In this document: positions 10,801 through 24,600 of the stretch, piece by piece
Position numbering within the stretch: the stretch's first letter is position 1
How the letters are laid out: every line of letters begins with the position of its first letter
Assembly (NCBI GenBank): GCA_008921705.1
Contig: VFFE01007487.1
Location: forward strand, 654,425 to 718,424
From: Burhinus oedicnemus
Lineage: Eukaryota > Chordata > Aves > Charadriiformes > Burhinidae
Length of the DNA stretch: 64,000 nt
Direction: 5' to 3'
Made by a program: the position numbers and the translations under genes
Notes under the pieces: model-generated
Database searches by the model: none
Told to the model about the DNA's origin: nothing
The model's input: only the letters and a program-made list of their open reading frames with translations

Positions 10801-12393
10801 AGGTGAAAATCTCTAGCATGTATTTTATAGTTAAAAGTTCATGGTAGGAATCTGTGGCTCTCCTCATTCTCTATTCATTAGACACCTTGTCATTGGATGT
10901 CTAAAAGGTGTCACTAGCACCTGAAGAGGCTACATTAGAAACTCACTGATACCCAGGCTAATTTTAATTACTCTCTATTGTGTAGAAATAATGGTAGTTT
11001 AGATTAATACTAGACCTCTCTGAGGCACTTTAAAAATAACCCAGGCAAATAGTTCTCATAAATATATATATTTTTTCTTTTAGCGTTGATTTTTTTGGTT
11101 ACCTAAAAACAGATTTGGATGTCAATATCTTCCTTAAACTGAGGAACTAATGATCTTTGTTACAAGGCTAGGTCCTTAAAAGGAACAGATAAATCCTCTA
11201 ATAAGCGTTGTGTGGGTAGGTATTTGTAAGCTACTTTTGCAAAAACTGCAGTGAGGGATTTTGCAGAATTGTGTAGTGTTGTTTTCTTTCCTCTCTCCGT
11301 TCTGTCTGCCCTCCTCCTTTCCATTCTCCTAAACAGTAATTAATGCCTAGGATCAGCATGGTTGCTGCTGCCATGAGAATATACTGCAGGAGGAACAAAA
11401 GAATGACGTACGCTTTGAAAAGGAGCCAGAGAGTGAAAAATGATTACAGTCGGCTTAATTACGGGCTCTTTCAGAGCAGCGTGTTTAGTTTTGCATCACT
11501 TCAAAAACTAATAGTTCCATGGCTTTTTAAAAACGAGATAGCAAAAAGAAGGCTGATGTACGTTATAAAAAGAACGGCTATTATTTATTTTTTCTTTAGT
11601 GTAATATCTGGGAAAGTTTAGGCTGAAGAACAGCTTTAAATAAATCATTTCATAAAAAGAAACAAATATCACCTAAGACCACAGAAAACGTGATGCCCCC
11701 TTTCCGCTCGGCTGGAGATGTTTGTTGAAGAGCGGGTCCCCTGCTCCTGTCGCAGTCATTACCTTTGATTTCCGGGGAACGGCAGCAGGCTGGGCTGGGG
11801 CAGCAGCGTTTGCCTGCGCCTGTGGTCTTCGGTCCTCACCACCCTTATTCAGCAAAGGGGCAAGATTAGTGCTTGGGAGAGGAGGTTCTCTGTCCTCTTC
11901 TGAGATCTTCTGAGCAGCTGCCGTAACTCCCCTGCTGCTGCCACCGGTGCCTGTTGGCTCACCCTGCCTCGTCCTCCCAGAAATAACCTTTCCTTCAGAC
12001 GTGCAGGTGGAGGAAGAGATGGCTTCGCAGTTGTCTATCAGATACTCTTCTTCATCCCACCCAACAGACAGACCGGCGTGTTTATCAAACTTGCTAGGAG
12101 AGTTGCTTTCCAGAAGTGCAATTCTTCAAATAGAATGGTTCCCGGGTAGAGCTATTCTGTTCAGCCAGATTAGAGATTGTAGCTGATGGCTGTAGAACTT
12201 GTCTAACCTGATCTTCTTGAGGTGGGCTCTTGGGCATTCATACGTAACCCCTTGTTCTGAGTCCACCATCAAAGCCATGAGCTGGCAGTTTTTGTGTTTC
12301 CCTGACGGAGCAGATGTCAGCATGATAACGCTGAACACGTATGTACACATACTATGCACACACAAAACCCCAATGGGTCTGTATTTGGTATGT
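7830..12393. other. unique non-coding DNA
   Basis: Mostly AT-rich, with no gene recognised. It holds an alternating purine/pyrimidine tract near 9812-9837 and an isolated CR1-tail-like motif at 10088-10104 beside TA/TG-rich sequence. A block rich in AGCTG and ATTA-type sites lies at about 10330-10530. A more GC-rich segment at about 11670-12190 carries a long minus-strand frame interrupted by only one stop; it is discussed as exon-like in the findings but not called as a gene. Confidence 0.45.
10088..10104 (-). repeat. isolated CR1 3'-tail-like motif
   Basis: TACAGAATCATAGAATG matches the start of a minus-strand avian CR1 end, but the expected GTTGGAAGGGACC does not follow. A TA/TG-rich stretch follows instead. 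It may be the last trace of a CR1 or a chance match. Confidence 0.3.
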
Positions 12394-12607
12394 CATAGAA
12401 TCATAGAATGGCTACAAGTTGGAAGGGACCTTAAGATCACCTAGTTCCAACCCCCTGCCATGGGCAGGGACACCTCCCACTAGACCAGGTTGCTCCAAGC
12501 CGCGTCCAACCTGGCCTTGAACACCTCCAGGGATGGGGCAGCCACAGCTTCCCTGAGCAACCTGGGCCAGTGTCTCACCACCCTCACAGTCAAGAATTTC
12601 TTCCTAT
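12394..12607 (-). mobile_element. CR1 LINE 3' end fragment, minus strand
   Basis: Begins CATAGAATCATAGAATGG, then GTTGGAAGGGACCTTAAGATCA. Further on come GGCCTTGAACACCTCCAGGG, CCTGGGCCAGTGTCTCACCA and TCAAGAATTTCTTCCTA. These match the reverse complement of the CR1 3' UTR and the last codons of its ORF. The fragment is about 214 bp, truncated at the 5' side, and not coding. Confidence 0.95.
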
Positions 12608-15600
12608 CATGGATTAGGTAAAAGTGATCAACATAAACATGCCTTTGTGCTTTAGGTGCACATTTTCAAAATACCCTGTTTTTCATTTTTAAAACCAGTT
12701 GTTGACATGGAACACCTTCAGTTATCCTCTCTGTTCTCTTAACAAGAAATGTTAAGCCTTATCGTTATCTCAAGATGGGTTTTAAGTAGTCCTTACTTTG
12801 CTAATATCTGAATCCTAAGGCAGCATTCATCTTCTGTTAAAAAAAGATTAATGGAGCAGTGTCACTATCATCAAAAGCTGAAATTTTGCAGTGTTGTTTC
12901 ACACAACGTGCTTGAGTCATGCAGGCGAGCATCATATTAAGTATGAAACTGCTGATTTCTCTTTTAATGGTACCATTTTAATATTGATTACCTGATCAGG
13001 TTAATTGTGGGCACCAAATGGGATACAGCTCAGATACAAGTCAGTTCCAAATTTGTTCTAAAAAATGATGACAATCACATTATCTGAGAGTTGATAGGGT
13101 CTTTATTTTGATAGCTGTTTTAATTGAGGGATTTTCTCCTATTTAGTATTAGCAGCTGAAGAACACTTTGCTAAAGGTTGGATGTGCATGGTGGTGGTTC
13201 AGTTTGTATTTGATAGCTTCTCTCAAGGCTTTTTAGGAAAGGTTTCTGTTAAGAAGGTTTCTAGGGAAAACGTAGGTAGGCTAGGCTTGTAATTTCTGGC
13301 ATTTCTGTGGTAAAGGATGAGAGGGAGAAAAAACCTAACCAAGTATCTCAATGTTGCTCCTCAAACATCATGAGGAGAAGAATAAAATTGCAGCATTTGT
13401 CCTGTGCCTCTGATACATTACTTTTTTTAACCTGAGCATTGTTTTTAATAGCTCTGCACCTTGTTATCTACTTTTGTCAACGTTCTGCATGTCTTCATGT
13501 ATGGAGAAGCCCATATTTCCCTTGTACTCAATGTGCAAAATCTATTATTTCCCCTGAGCTTATGTTAGGTGAATGTCACGATAGTACTGAGGCATTTTCA
13601 CACTAGTTCTAAAATGGCAGGTTGATTTACATGTTCATTTTTATAATACTGAGAAAAAGAGTAGTTAAATACCACTATTTTATATGCAAAAAGAGAATAC
13701 TTTGTATGCTTCGCTCCTGTCATGTGAAAGTCCCTAAATTGTTTTTGGCAAGTAGGTAACTTAGAAAGAAATTGCTTTAGTGACAGAAGTGTTTTGAAAA
13801 TAAACCTTGGAAATGAGAATATGAAACCTGTAATTATCTAATGGAAGACTGAAAACGTTTTTAAAAGCAAAACAAAGCGTAAACACGAGAGTTGCTGCAG
13901 TTATCTGAGCCCTCCACATGCTGTGCCGTATCTATATATTGTGGATACATAGGGCATGATTTTCCAGATTCCCATTAGCCGCAAAATGTTTTGGGTGAGG
14001 CACTGGAATCACAAAAACAGTGGAGAGCACTCGCACAGCAAACATGTTTGCTTCGCAGGTAGCAGAATTTGTGGAATCAGAGAATTTCTTGAAGAACATA
14101 GTCCTTTCTTCCTGAATTTCTTTATTGCTTCTGTATTTTTCAGTTTTTTGGCCTCCCTGTTGCCTTTCTGCCAGGGTTCGCTGCAAGAGGTGAGCATTTG
14201 CCTCTTTCACGAGAAAGTCTTGTTATTCTGTACAAATAACTTGTGACTTCTGAGAACGTGCATCCTTGGCAAACTTTGGTCAGAAAAGGAATTGGAAGGG
14301 GAAGAAGTTTGGTGGATAGAAGCCTGAACAGAAGCCTGTTCTTCTTGATGTCCACTGGGATCTGGGATTTTTTGAAGCCACTAATGTCCTTGACTGTGAT
14401 TGAGACTAGTCGATGACTTCACCTCCCTGTCACTGCCATCTCAAAAAGCCTACGTCCATCTGAGGAAACGAAATACGCGTCTTCGCTGTTGCAGCCCGAG
14501 GTTTCCGTTCGTTGCAGTGGCAGTTCAGCAGACGCGCCTGTTTCTGTGGGCATCTTCCCGGATCGTGACAAGTTTAGGTCACGGTGTCTCTGTTGCTGCA
14601 GGGGAACGGCTCTCGCATACATGTCTGTGTAGAAAAGATTAGTGTCAGGAAGCTGAGTAAACCCTTATTCAAATTGATATATAGCTTTAAAAATGAGTTT
14701 AGTGTATTATGTCCCTGAGGAAAATCAGAAGAATTTTTTTGCCTGTGAAAGACATGAATTTCTTCACTTCTAAAATGCAACTGCTTCAGCTGGGGGATAG
14801 GTAGCTACCAGTGACTGCAACGCTAGAGCATGGTAATGCCCAGAATAAAATGTGGATGAGACAGAAAGAATATAAAGAACCTTGTTAATCTGTTTTGTAG
14901 TCCCATCCAGGATAGGGCCGGGATCGGTTTCTGCTGCTGCTCTGATGCCAGATGACTCCTTTTGAACAGTTACAGTTAACAGCTCCGAGATGCTGCATTC
15001 CTGCTTCGTATGGGACAAAGGGGCCCTTTCGGTATTGGAAGTAACCCCTGCAATGTAAGAAGTAGCTGGGGAGATTAGCTGTTCATCCTCAAGGCATCCT
15101 ACCGAGGAAGTTGTATGGGACACAGGTTGATGGTGACGGCTGAAAGAGCACGTCTGATTTTACAGTAATGCAGGGGAAGGACTCCAATGCATTACTTTTC
15201 ACTAAATTCTGACTTTTGTATTCTTTTGGCTAAAATAAAAGTAGAAAACCAAACAAACACTTAAAAAAAAAATACTTCAACTTGCAGTTATTATGCCCCT
15301 AAATAATAGTTGCTTTTGACTGGCATAAGTTGGCATAGTTGCCAAGAGAAACAGTCCCACCTTCCCCTGGCAGCTCGTTCGCATTCCTCCACCGTTGTCT
15401 CCTCCACTGTGCCAGGGCGAGGGTTACGCGCAGCTGGGCACGGCCATGGGCTGAGGAACCAACACAAGGTAACGCTAATCCTAGAGAAATTGCCGGGTTT
15501 TGGTATTTTGGTTTTCTCTCCGATGAGTTAGCTGCTCCAGCTTGCAGCCTGGCTCTGCGTCTGCTGGTGCCATGGGAGGGACAACACAGGGCAGGAGCAA

Positions 15601-18600
15601 GGGACCGAGAGGGGCGAGTTCTGCTCCTTGGGTGACACGGGAGAGGTGTGCTGGCCCAAGTGAAGGGAGAAAGAAAGACTTAGAAGGTGAAGTTCCTGGA
15701 CTTGTCATCTTTTAAGTCTGATGTTTTGGAGGGCGGTGAAGGGTAGTAGCGACCAACGTGCAAACTGCCGTGGTGCAAGGGCGTGAAGCGTTATTATTCT
15801 TCTATATTTGAGTTGTCAGCTCTCAATGACTTTCAGATGCTTCACAAAGGTCTTGCAAATGATTAGTGTGAAATAGCCTTTAATGTCCCATTTCTGGGTA
15901 GGTGTTGTACATGGGATCCTGCTATACTGTGGACACAGTGAAACGTCTCTGTTTTATAGTGTTTTTTTCAATAGGTTTCCTCTGTTTTTATTTTGGTGTA
16001 TAATTCTCTGTAAAAGTGCTTCGTTTAATGTTTCTACAGTGGAGTTGATGCGTTAGTTTTAACTACAAGTATGTACAGGGGTCATCTAAAGATCTTGAAT
16101 TAGCTGAGCAAAGATTAATACTATCTCTGAAGCTGTTTTCTACTTGGTTTAAAAAGAAAACAAAGTGAAGTGCATGTGAGTGGGTGTAAAGAAGCTACGG
16201 AAAACTTTCTGATAGGCCTCTGTATGTGTGGGACGATGTTTGCTTCCTTATGCAACTCTACTGACTCTCGTCCAATATTTTTTTTTATCATGAAGTGAAC
16301 TTGTACAGGCATATATTTATTTATCATAAACAACTTGGAAGCTTTAAAATCTTTTTTCTATCTGTCATCCATTTGAATTAAGTGTCCTCTTCATAAACAA
16401 CTGTGCGGTCTTCCATACGCTGTGTCATAATTTGCTTATGTAGCTGAACTGGGGACAAAAATGTCTTTTAACACATTTGGGACGAATGGAAAATGTGGCT
16501 TTACTGTCCTGATGAACCCACCCCCCGCTTTTTCTCCGTGGCATTAAAAAAAAAATGCAGTCAGTAAAATATTAATTGGTAGAGGTGCTCCTGTACGTGA
16601 CTTATTCAGTGACCGCTGTTGATGATGACAGCAGCTTCTGCCTTGCTCCTGGACATCCCCCGTGTGCAGAAGGATACCTCTTTTTATCCTTTTCCCTTCT
16701 TTTCTTTCTTCCCACGTCCTGGGCACAGCCTCCCAAAAGTGGCCAGTGCAACCTCCTTTTCCATCTTGAGGCCAGACTTTGTGAGGTCCCTGGGTCTCGT
16801 GATGGCTCTGGGGTCTCTCGGCAGCAGCCCTGGGCTCCTTGCACCTCCAGGGTGCCTGGTCCCTCCTCGCCGCTGCTCTCCTGACCCCCTTGCTCTGTCG
16901 GAACTGCTTTGCAGCAGCAAGAAGAGGAAGGGAAGCCATGGAATAGCGTTGGAGGGATGTTTTTGTGAGGTGTGGAGGAGGAGGTTTGTTATAGGAAAAA
17001 AAAAAAAAAAAATCATCCTTCTGTCACAAACTGGGATCCCAGCCTCACCCGTTGGCTCCTCCAACATTTGCTGTGTTACCAGCTTTGATCTCCTTATCTC
17101 CAAGGGGCTTTATTTCATTTCTCTGCCCAGTGTTGGAACTGTCAGTCCAGCCATTTCTAAATTTTGGCAGCCGCTGTGGAAAACAGCGAGGGAACCTTGG
17201 AGCTGGGAATTCCTCTTGTTTACAGGAATAAGCTACTGCTGGTCAACTCTTAATGCCTGTTTTATCCTCACTGCCCAGGTAAGAGTCAGGGGCTGCTACA
17301 GCTTCCACCCAGCACAAGCAGAGAACTTTGCCGTGCTCCATGCACGATGTGTGAGCGTTACAGCTTGGGAACTGTGGTTTGTAATGTTTTTAGGATAAAA
17401 GAATGCCAAGTTGGATTATGGAGGGGTTAAAGAGATGCTGATGGCCTCTTCCCAGCCATAATCCTCTCTAGAATGGAAGTAACTTCAGTGCCTGCTCATA
17501 CATTTGCCCATCTGCCCGCATCTACAGCACATTTTCAAAAGACTTATGAGAAAAAATGCAACAAAAATCAAAACACAGAATGAGCCTTAGTCTGTAACTT
17601 GAGAAAAATTTGAGGTTTTAGACCTGTTGTGGTTTATGTCTGTTTAACTAAGAATGAACTTTTAAAAATTCATCTTAATTGCACTGGATGCATCTTCTCT
17701 CGCAGCAGATGTTCAATGAAAGAGAAGCTGGGCTTCCAACACTTACATTTCTAGTCGTGATGTCTTGTTTGTGAAGAGTTGTCATCAGGCTGAATACATC
17801 ATTTGGCGAGCCACCTGCCTTTCCTTTTCTCTTATCTTCCCCACTCGTTTCCTTTTGAGGATGATACTGAAAAGCATAAACCTGGAGAAGGCCTCCCTTC
17901 TGAAAATTCGCTTCTCACATTGTGTTCTCCTGCTAATGCTTATTTTATTAGCCCCCTTCTTACTCTGGCAGCGAATGCCATGACGTAGCATTCAGGGCAC
18001 TTTTCCAAACTCTGGAATTTTACAAGCAGTACACAGTGGAAACATTTACAAATCTGTTCCAAGATACATATACACTGGGTGTATATATCCAAATGTAAAT
18101 ATTCAGATCTGTTTTTTAAGTTTTCAGTTTGCTAACTGGTTTAAGGTTTATATTCCTGTGTCCATGGAGAATCTTTTCTTTTTGTGTTCAAGATGACAGC
18201 AGGTTTCCTAGGGGGGAAAACAGCCGTTTTCTTATCTTGATGTTCCCCGCGGCTTATCTGGAATCCTCCAGGATCCGTGTACTGGATGTTGAGAAGGCGA
18301 GAACTGGCAGCTCCACCAGGTCTGCCTTGCTGACTAGTCCTTGATGCTGAATAATCTGTGTGAAGTGATGGGTTTGAGGTGCTGACTTGGGTATTGAGCC
18401 TTTTTCTTCTCTGAATGAGACAGTTTTCTGTTGTTTCAGTAAATCGCAACTTTTTTAGAAGGGCTGGGGTTCTCCTGAAGTCCATCACTTGCTGGATGGA
18501 AAGCTGTGGCTCTTATGTTCTTCAGGACAGGAGACAGAGAGACAGTGGCAGTCATTGTGATAACTAATGCTCTGTCCTCCACAAGGGAAAAATGATACTT

Positions 18601-21600
18601 TTTTCTCTCTATCAGGTTAGAGAAATCTTAACAGTTTAAAATTCAGTTTTTATTGCTCGCTGTAATTGCACGATTTTTTTCTAAATTGCAAGTAAGGTGT
18701 TGACTTGTAGGCAAAATCTACTTATGATGGTTAATAGGTGGTCAGGTTGTCTTAAAAAAATGTCATCTTCCAGTATGTAAATTCCACAGCTGATCAAAGA
18801 CAGTGATCAAAACCTGTGCCTGAAGAAAACCCAAACTTTGAAAAACTTCAACATTAATGATTTGCATCTAGATTTGAATTAAATGGATTTTTATAAATGC
18901 AAACCTTTCCTTCAAATAACTGTAACCAAAAGTTTGTAGTTTTGCAAATTTCTGGCCCTGATTTTTATTCTTAGGTTTATTCCCATTCCTAGGACTTAGT
19001 ACAGGAGAAATTCTGAACCTTGAGTATCTGGTATAAATCCCTTTGATTTTAATCATCTGCCAGGGAACGTCACATCAAATGACAGTGAAGACAAAAGTAC
19101 AATCTTTGAAGCAAATGTCTCGGTTTAATGATTTTTCTAAATTTTTTTTTTTAATTACCAATCACTTAATTTGAATCCATCAGTGGGAAGGGCATAAATC
19201 CTGCAGCATCTAAATAAATGTTTCTTGTCCGAAACCCCTAACCTATGCTGACTCGCTTTTCTGCTTAAGGTCATTACCCATCCTGTGCCAGTAAGTCTGT
19301 GCTTTAACATTACAGTAAATTCAAAATCCAATAAACTTTGAAAGAATTAGAAGGTATATTAACAATCCTTGGCATGTTTGCAGTAACAATTTCTCAATTT
19401 CTGCTTTATGTGCCAAAGATCGTTTTTAATTTGGTAATGCATTTCAAACGTGCTGCGAAATGCTGGGGGGGTTTCGATAGCGGGAAGCTACGTGATGTTG
19501 TCTGAGGAAAAACTTGGCCGTCCAGTGTCAGTCCGCAGGTCTGTAGGTTCGTAGTTGGGGTAAGCCAATCTACATGCGTGGGCTGCCTTTGGGAAAGGTT
19601 TTCTGGTCCCCGGTGGGATGTTTGTGCTAGGTCTGGTGGCGGTGCCAGCACACTGAAGAATTGTCTCCGCTTGCTGGGCTGGGTTCCAGCTGGGTGTAGT
19701 GCCCTTCTCTGGCTTGCCACATGAGCTGCACCATCGCTTCTAAGAGCTTCTAAGGCTAGGATCACAGGATTTGTCGTTTCATGACAACCTGCGCTGACAT
19801 TGACTTAAAACACTTGTGAAACATGAGAACCGTTGGATTTAAAACTCCCTGAGGGCAGAATTGTCCTGCCGTGTTCTGGGGTGATACAGGGCTTACACCC
19901 CTCCATGCTACCGGCATACGTCATATGTGTCTTAATAATACTGATGGTATTTTTCAGATTGCTGTATCTGAAATATTACGATATCTGCAATTACAATCGC
20001 AATGGCACATTACAGAAATTTGCAGATATGCTAATTTACATTCTAGCTCTTCACCTTATGAAATTGTTAAACACAATTGCCTGAAAAAAACATTTGATAT
20101 CAGGGTAGAAAAAAAAGCAGGAAAAGGTCCAAACCTACTTTTGCCAGGGCGACTGAGCCTGGGAAGGAAATATTACCCACGTTTGATGGAGCACGTGTCT
20201 GCGCCCTTTGCTTCCTCTTGACTGAATTGGTATTTGAGTACGTACTTAAAAGTAAGCGTGTGCTCAAATACATTCCTGAATGGTGGCCTCATCAATCCCT
20301 CAGAAAGAGGAGAGTGCTCTCTTCTTGCTATCGACCTTTCTAACCACCAGAGAAATGCTACACCTAACTCTGTGAAAGCAATTATTTGGCTTTCCTGCCT
20401 GGCAGACAGGTGAATCTTGAAAGTATTTCTAGAAGAAACTGTTTTGGAGAACAGTGGGATGAGGCAGAGCCCGTATGTTTGGCCAGACATCCTGTTGGAC
20501 ACGCTCTTCTTGAGACGCGGCTGTGTTGCAAAATGTTTGCGTAATTTATCCAGCCGTAAGCAAGATCTACTTTCTCTTACTCTTTTCCTAAAGTTACATG
20601 CTGTTACTGGTCATGCATTAACTCTTATTGGAAGTACAATAAGCGGAGGACACGATTGTAAGGTTCTGCTGCAGAAACAACAAATCCATAGGAATAGATC
20701 AAGTCACGGTAAATACGAGGCAGTGGTTCTTACATCAAAGACAAGTTATATAGAAACACATCGGTCTGGTAACCCAAGTAGCCCAGCTGTCTCCGCTTCA
20801 GTTTTCCTACATAATTGCCATTTGAACTGCATAATACTTTGTAGTAAGCTTTGGAAATCTTAATAAATTGCTTGTAGGTGGATAGAAATAATTCGCCATT
20901 AGGTTAGAAGGAACAAGTCAAGTCTCCCCGATTGAGCGTGAAACACTGTTAATAATTAAATGTCTCTATCTGGATTACTGTCCCTTTACCTAAATAATAC
21001 AAGTTGCAGTTTGGTTTCACGTGAACAACTATAACAAGCAGAAAAGTAATGGATTTTTGCAAAGTGAATGGCCATAGTTGCCACAGAAATAAGGAGATAC
21101 TAGGATTTTGAGGAGCAACCGAGAAACAATTTCTATTTAATTCATCTATATATGAATAGTATACAGTCATGGTGAAGAAAGTGAATATACCATGTTCTTA
21201 AAAAACACTTGTCATCTGCAACTTAGGTAGTTTTCTACAAAGGAGTAAAATAATTTGGCTTTTACCAGATTCAGTCCTTGATAAAATCTTTTTTCCTAGC
21301 TGGCTTCTGTTCCTTCTAAATGGCTGTACTGCCTAACTGTAAAATTGCTGCTTGTGATGAGCAAATCAATAAAGTCTTATTAGCGTGCTCCGCTGCCTCT
21401 CATTGCCATCCCCACCGCAGTGCCCTTCCTTCGATGAAGGGACGCCGGGACATCGTGTTCCCAATCTCCTCTGATTTGTGGCTAGTGAGGTAGGAAGGTC
21501 AAAAGTGATTCAGCATCTGAATAGCTCAAATATGCATTAAAAACAAGCCCTTTTGTGAGCAGCAGAGCAATGAATGCCTGGTTCCCCCTGGATTTGCCTC

Positions 21601-24600
21601 ATCTTTGGATTTTTCTGGTGCCAACTAAGACATCAGTTTCAGCTTTGCTGGTTTTGAAGCCTTCATGACTAAATTCGGTGGCTGGGGCTGCAGCCCTGTC
21701 CTCGGTGGGAGCGGTACTCTAGTCCATGAACGCTGTTGGACCTTGATATGTTTGAGGCTTTGCTAGTACAGCGGCTAAACCTAGCTGATGGCATTCGGAG
21801 CTGTTAGAGAAGAAACGAATGCAGAGAGGGAGTGATAAGATTTGCATTTTTTTTCTTTAATTCAGGCCAAAATTCAGGAACTGGTGAACTGCTGTGTGTA
21901 TTAGGGAAGATTAGTCCCAGCCAGTAACGGCTACCAGTGCTAACACAGCTGTTTTCAAAAGTTACAGCAAGCTTTGTTTTTATTTAAATTTTTTTTACAA
22001 TGTTGAATTTTAGATAGAGATCACTTGGGGTCAGGCTACCATAACAAATAGCAGAGTGTGCTATCACACAGTGACAGATAACAGGAGGTACGCCTACTGG
22101 AAATGCTAACAAAAATATGCCTAATAAAACTGCAAACCAGAATCCTTTCTGATAATCCACGTGATCCTAAAGCTCATCTATTCCAAAGAAAAACAAATTA
22201 CCACTTGTAAGTAAAGTGAGTCATAGTGTCTTTATCGGACCTTCACCTTTTAATAAATACCTTCTAAATATAGCATCAAATTCGATATTTGAGCAAAGCA
22301 TTTGTGTTTCCACAGCAGTGTTGCAAACTGCGGTCTCCTGTGCTTTTATACAACTTGTGTCTTTGGTCTGTGCACAACGTGTTACTAATAACAAGGCTTT
22401 TTATTTATGAAATATTCTTCTGGCTGGTCATTTGGTTCCAGTGGTATCATATTATAATCTCATTTTTCCAGGTGCTCTAGTCAAAGATGTGGCTCACGGT
22501 GTATTGCAGACTTTGCAGATAAACTACCATTAGTCTTGATCGTTGGCAAATTGTTTAGACCATCCTCCAGGTAGAGCATCCTTGGGACAGTCTGCAGATG
22601 TTATTATCCAAACAGGGATAACAGGGTGGGCAAATGTGCCAGAATGTGGAGCCTGATGTTTAAAACCAGAATTTTCTGCATGGGATTGTACATTTTAATA
22701 GCTTTTGTCTCAGAACTCTCTAGTTTCAGAGAGGTGCAAATGTTTCTAAATGTGAACACAAATGCTAACGTGTTAAGGCATTTAAAAGGAAAATGGTAAA
22801 AAGAAAAATAATCTAGGGGACGTGAAATATTGAAGTCAGCGGATAAAAGTTTTAAAATAACGAGGAGGAGATGATTTTTAGCCACAATATGTGGTTAAAC
22901 TCAGGAACTCCTTGCCAGACGATGCAGGAGAAATCTCTGCAGGGTTACTAAATCCGTAGCAAATACCCCAAGCTCAGGAAGGGTCCGTGAGCTACAGAGC
23001 CTGGTAAGCTGGGGAAGTGTGACGGTGTGCTTGTCCTGCTCTTACAGCCTCTCTGGGCAACTGCTGTTGGCACCATTTGGGCCAGGAGATGGGACTAAAC
23101 TGACCTGTGGTCTCACCTGGTACGTCAGCTCTTAAGTGCCTAAGCTGAAATTCTCGCTTTATAGAAAGGGAAACAGAGAAATGAAGGGGACGTGTCTTTT
23201 CAGCTGATTAACTGCCTGGAGACTAATTATGGAATGAAAATAGAGCATTTGTGGTCAGCTCTGGGCTACTGGCAGAGCTTTTCTCCATTGTGTAGAAGAC
23301 AGAGGTGACTGTAGCCCACCAGCAATATGATTACAGTATGAACTCCACACACTTACCTTAAATTTCTCCTCCTTCAGTCATCTTCCATTACAACTACGGC
23401 ACCTGGGATCCAAAAAAGGTACCTGTTAGTAAGAAGATCTTGTTAGTAGTGCTGTTTCGAGGTGTATTTACCCAGTTCTTTAGGGGATTTTTAATGTACT
23501 AAAAAGACAGAGTGAATTATGCTTTAGCCCCTCTTAAAGCTCCTGAGATTTTCTTTTGTTTTCCCCTCTCTCAGATGATGAGTCATCATGTTTATCAAAA
23601 TCGTACATCACTGCCTAGAAATCATATAATTTATTTAGAAATGCTGACTTCCACATTTTATCTGCTAAACTAAGCAAATACTAAACTGGCCTTGATCAAT
23701 GTGCTTCGGTCAAGGGCGCTGGCAATTTACTGGCTCTGACCTCCCCTGCGTGTTTAAGAGCCTAAAAGACAAGGAAGGTCAACGGCAATTGCGCCATTTA
23801 AGAAATTCATGGAGAGTTAGGCAGCTAAATAACTCTGAGGATTTAGACCAAAGCTTGATTTATTATTTTTTTAATTATTTTTTTTTAATACCAGCATCAT
23901 CACTTAGCAGTCAAAGGTTCATTCATTTGTGGTGAATGAATAAGGTAGACCTAGCAGTAGTGAGTTCCAATAAAAAAACTATGCCTTTGCACTTCCAAAA
24001 AGTAGACTTTTAGGCCCTCTAGAGAATGTTAATAAAAAATAATTACCTAGTCACTCTGAAACTGTTAAAAGATCCACTTAACACTAATACAGACTGCAAT
24101 ACTAGTCCTCATGGATTGGACTAGCCCAATAAAATTTAATCCTGTTTTGTCAATCCAAAACTCTTGATTTTGGCCAACAGAAGATGTTTAAATATGCAGT
24201 ACATTGTAAGCGCATATGTATCTGTAAAACATTTTTGCAATGTCTACTAATTTTGGATGTTTTCATTTCTGAGCGTCTAATCTGAGATGCATTTAAAAGT
24301 CCTGATGATCAAGTGTGCTCTCTACGTATGGCCTGGAACTGGATTTTCAAGTTGAAAAATTAGAATCAGAAGCAACCAAACCCCATTAATTATGTTGTCT
24401 CCTAAGGTACATGAGATGCTCTTAGAATTCAGAAGATTGTTGGTTTTCAACATGAAGCGAAGTAATCCTTCTAAATGCTTCGCTCATCGGTGGGTGTTGT
24501 TCTGGGAGATTCCTCAAGACAAAGGACACAATATGGAGTAGAGTTGATGGAACAAAATTGTTCCTAATTTTGTAACCGATACCTTCAAAGAGCCGAAGCC

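Noticed and set aside
14881..15139. Minus-strand exon-like frame with acceptor CTCTTTCAG
   Set aside because: Its donor (AAG/GTTCTT) is weak and its phase does not fit the next exon-like segment at 14624-14423.
16619..17398. Longest open frame in the window (259 codons, plus)
   Set aside because: It runs through a 17-base poly-A read as a lysine run, has no domain or protein-like pattern, and is matched by equally long antisense frames. Chance frame.
18141..18488. Minus-strand frame of about 115 codons with a fair acceptor (CTTTCCATCCAG) before it
   Set aside because: Composition is plausible, but no clear donor, polyadenylation signal or homologue could be named. Frames of this length are expected many times by chance in 64 kb.
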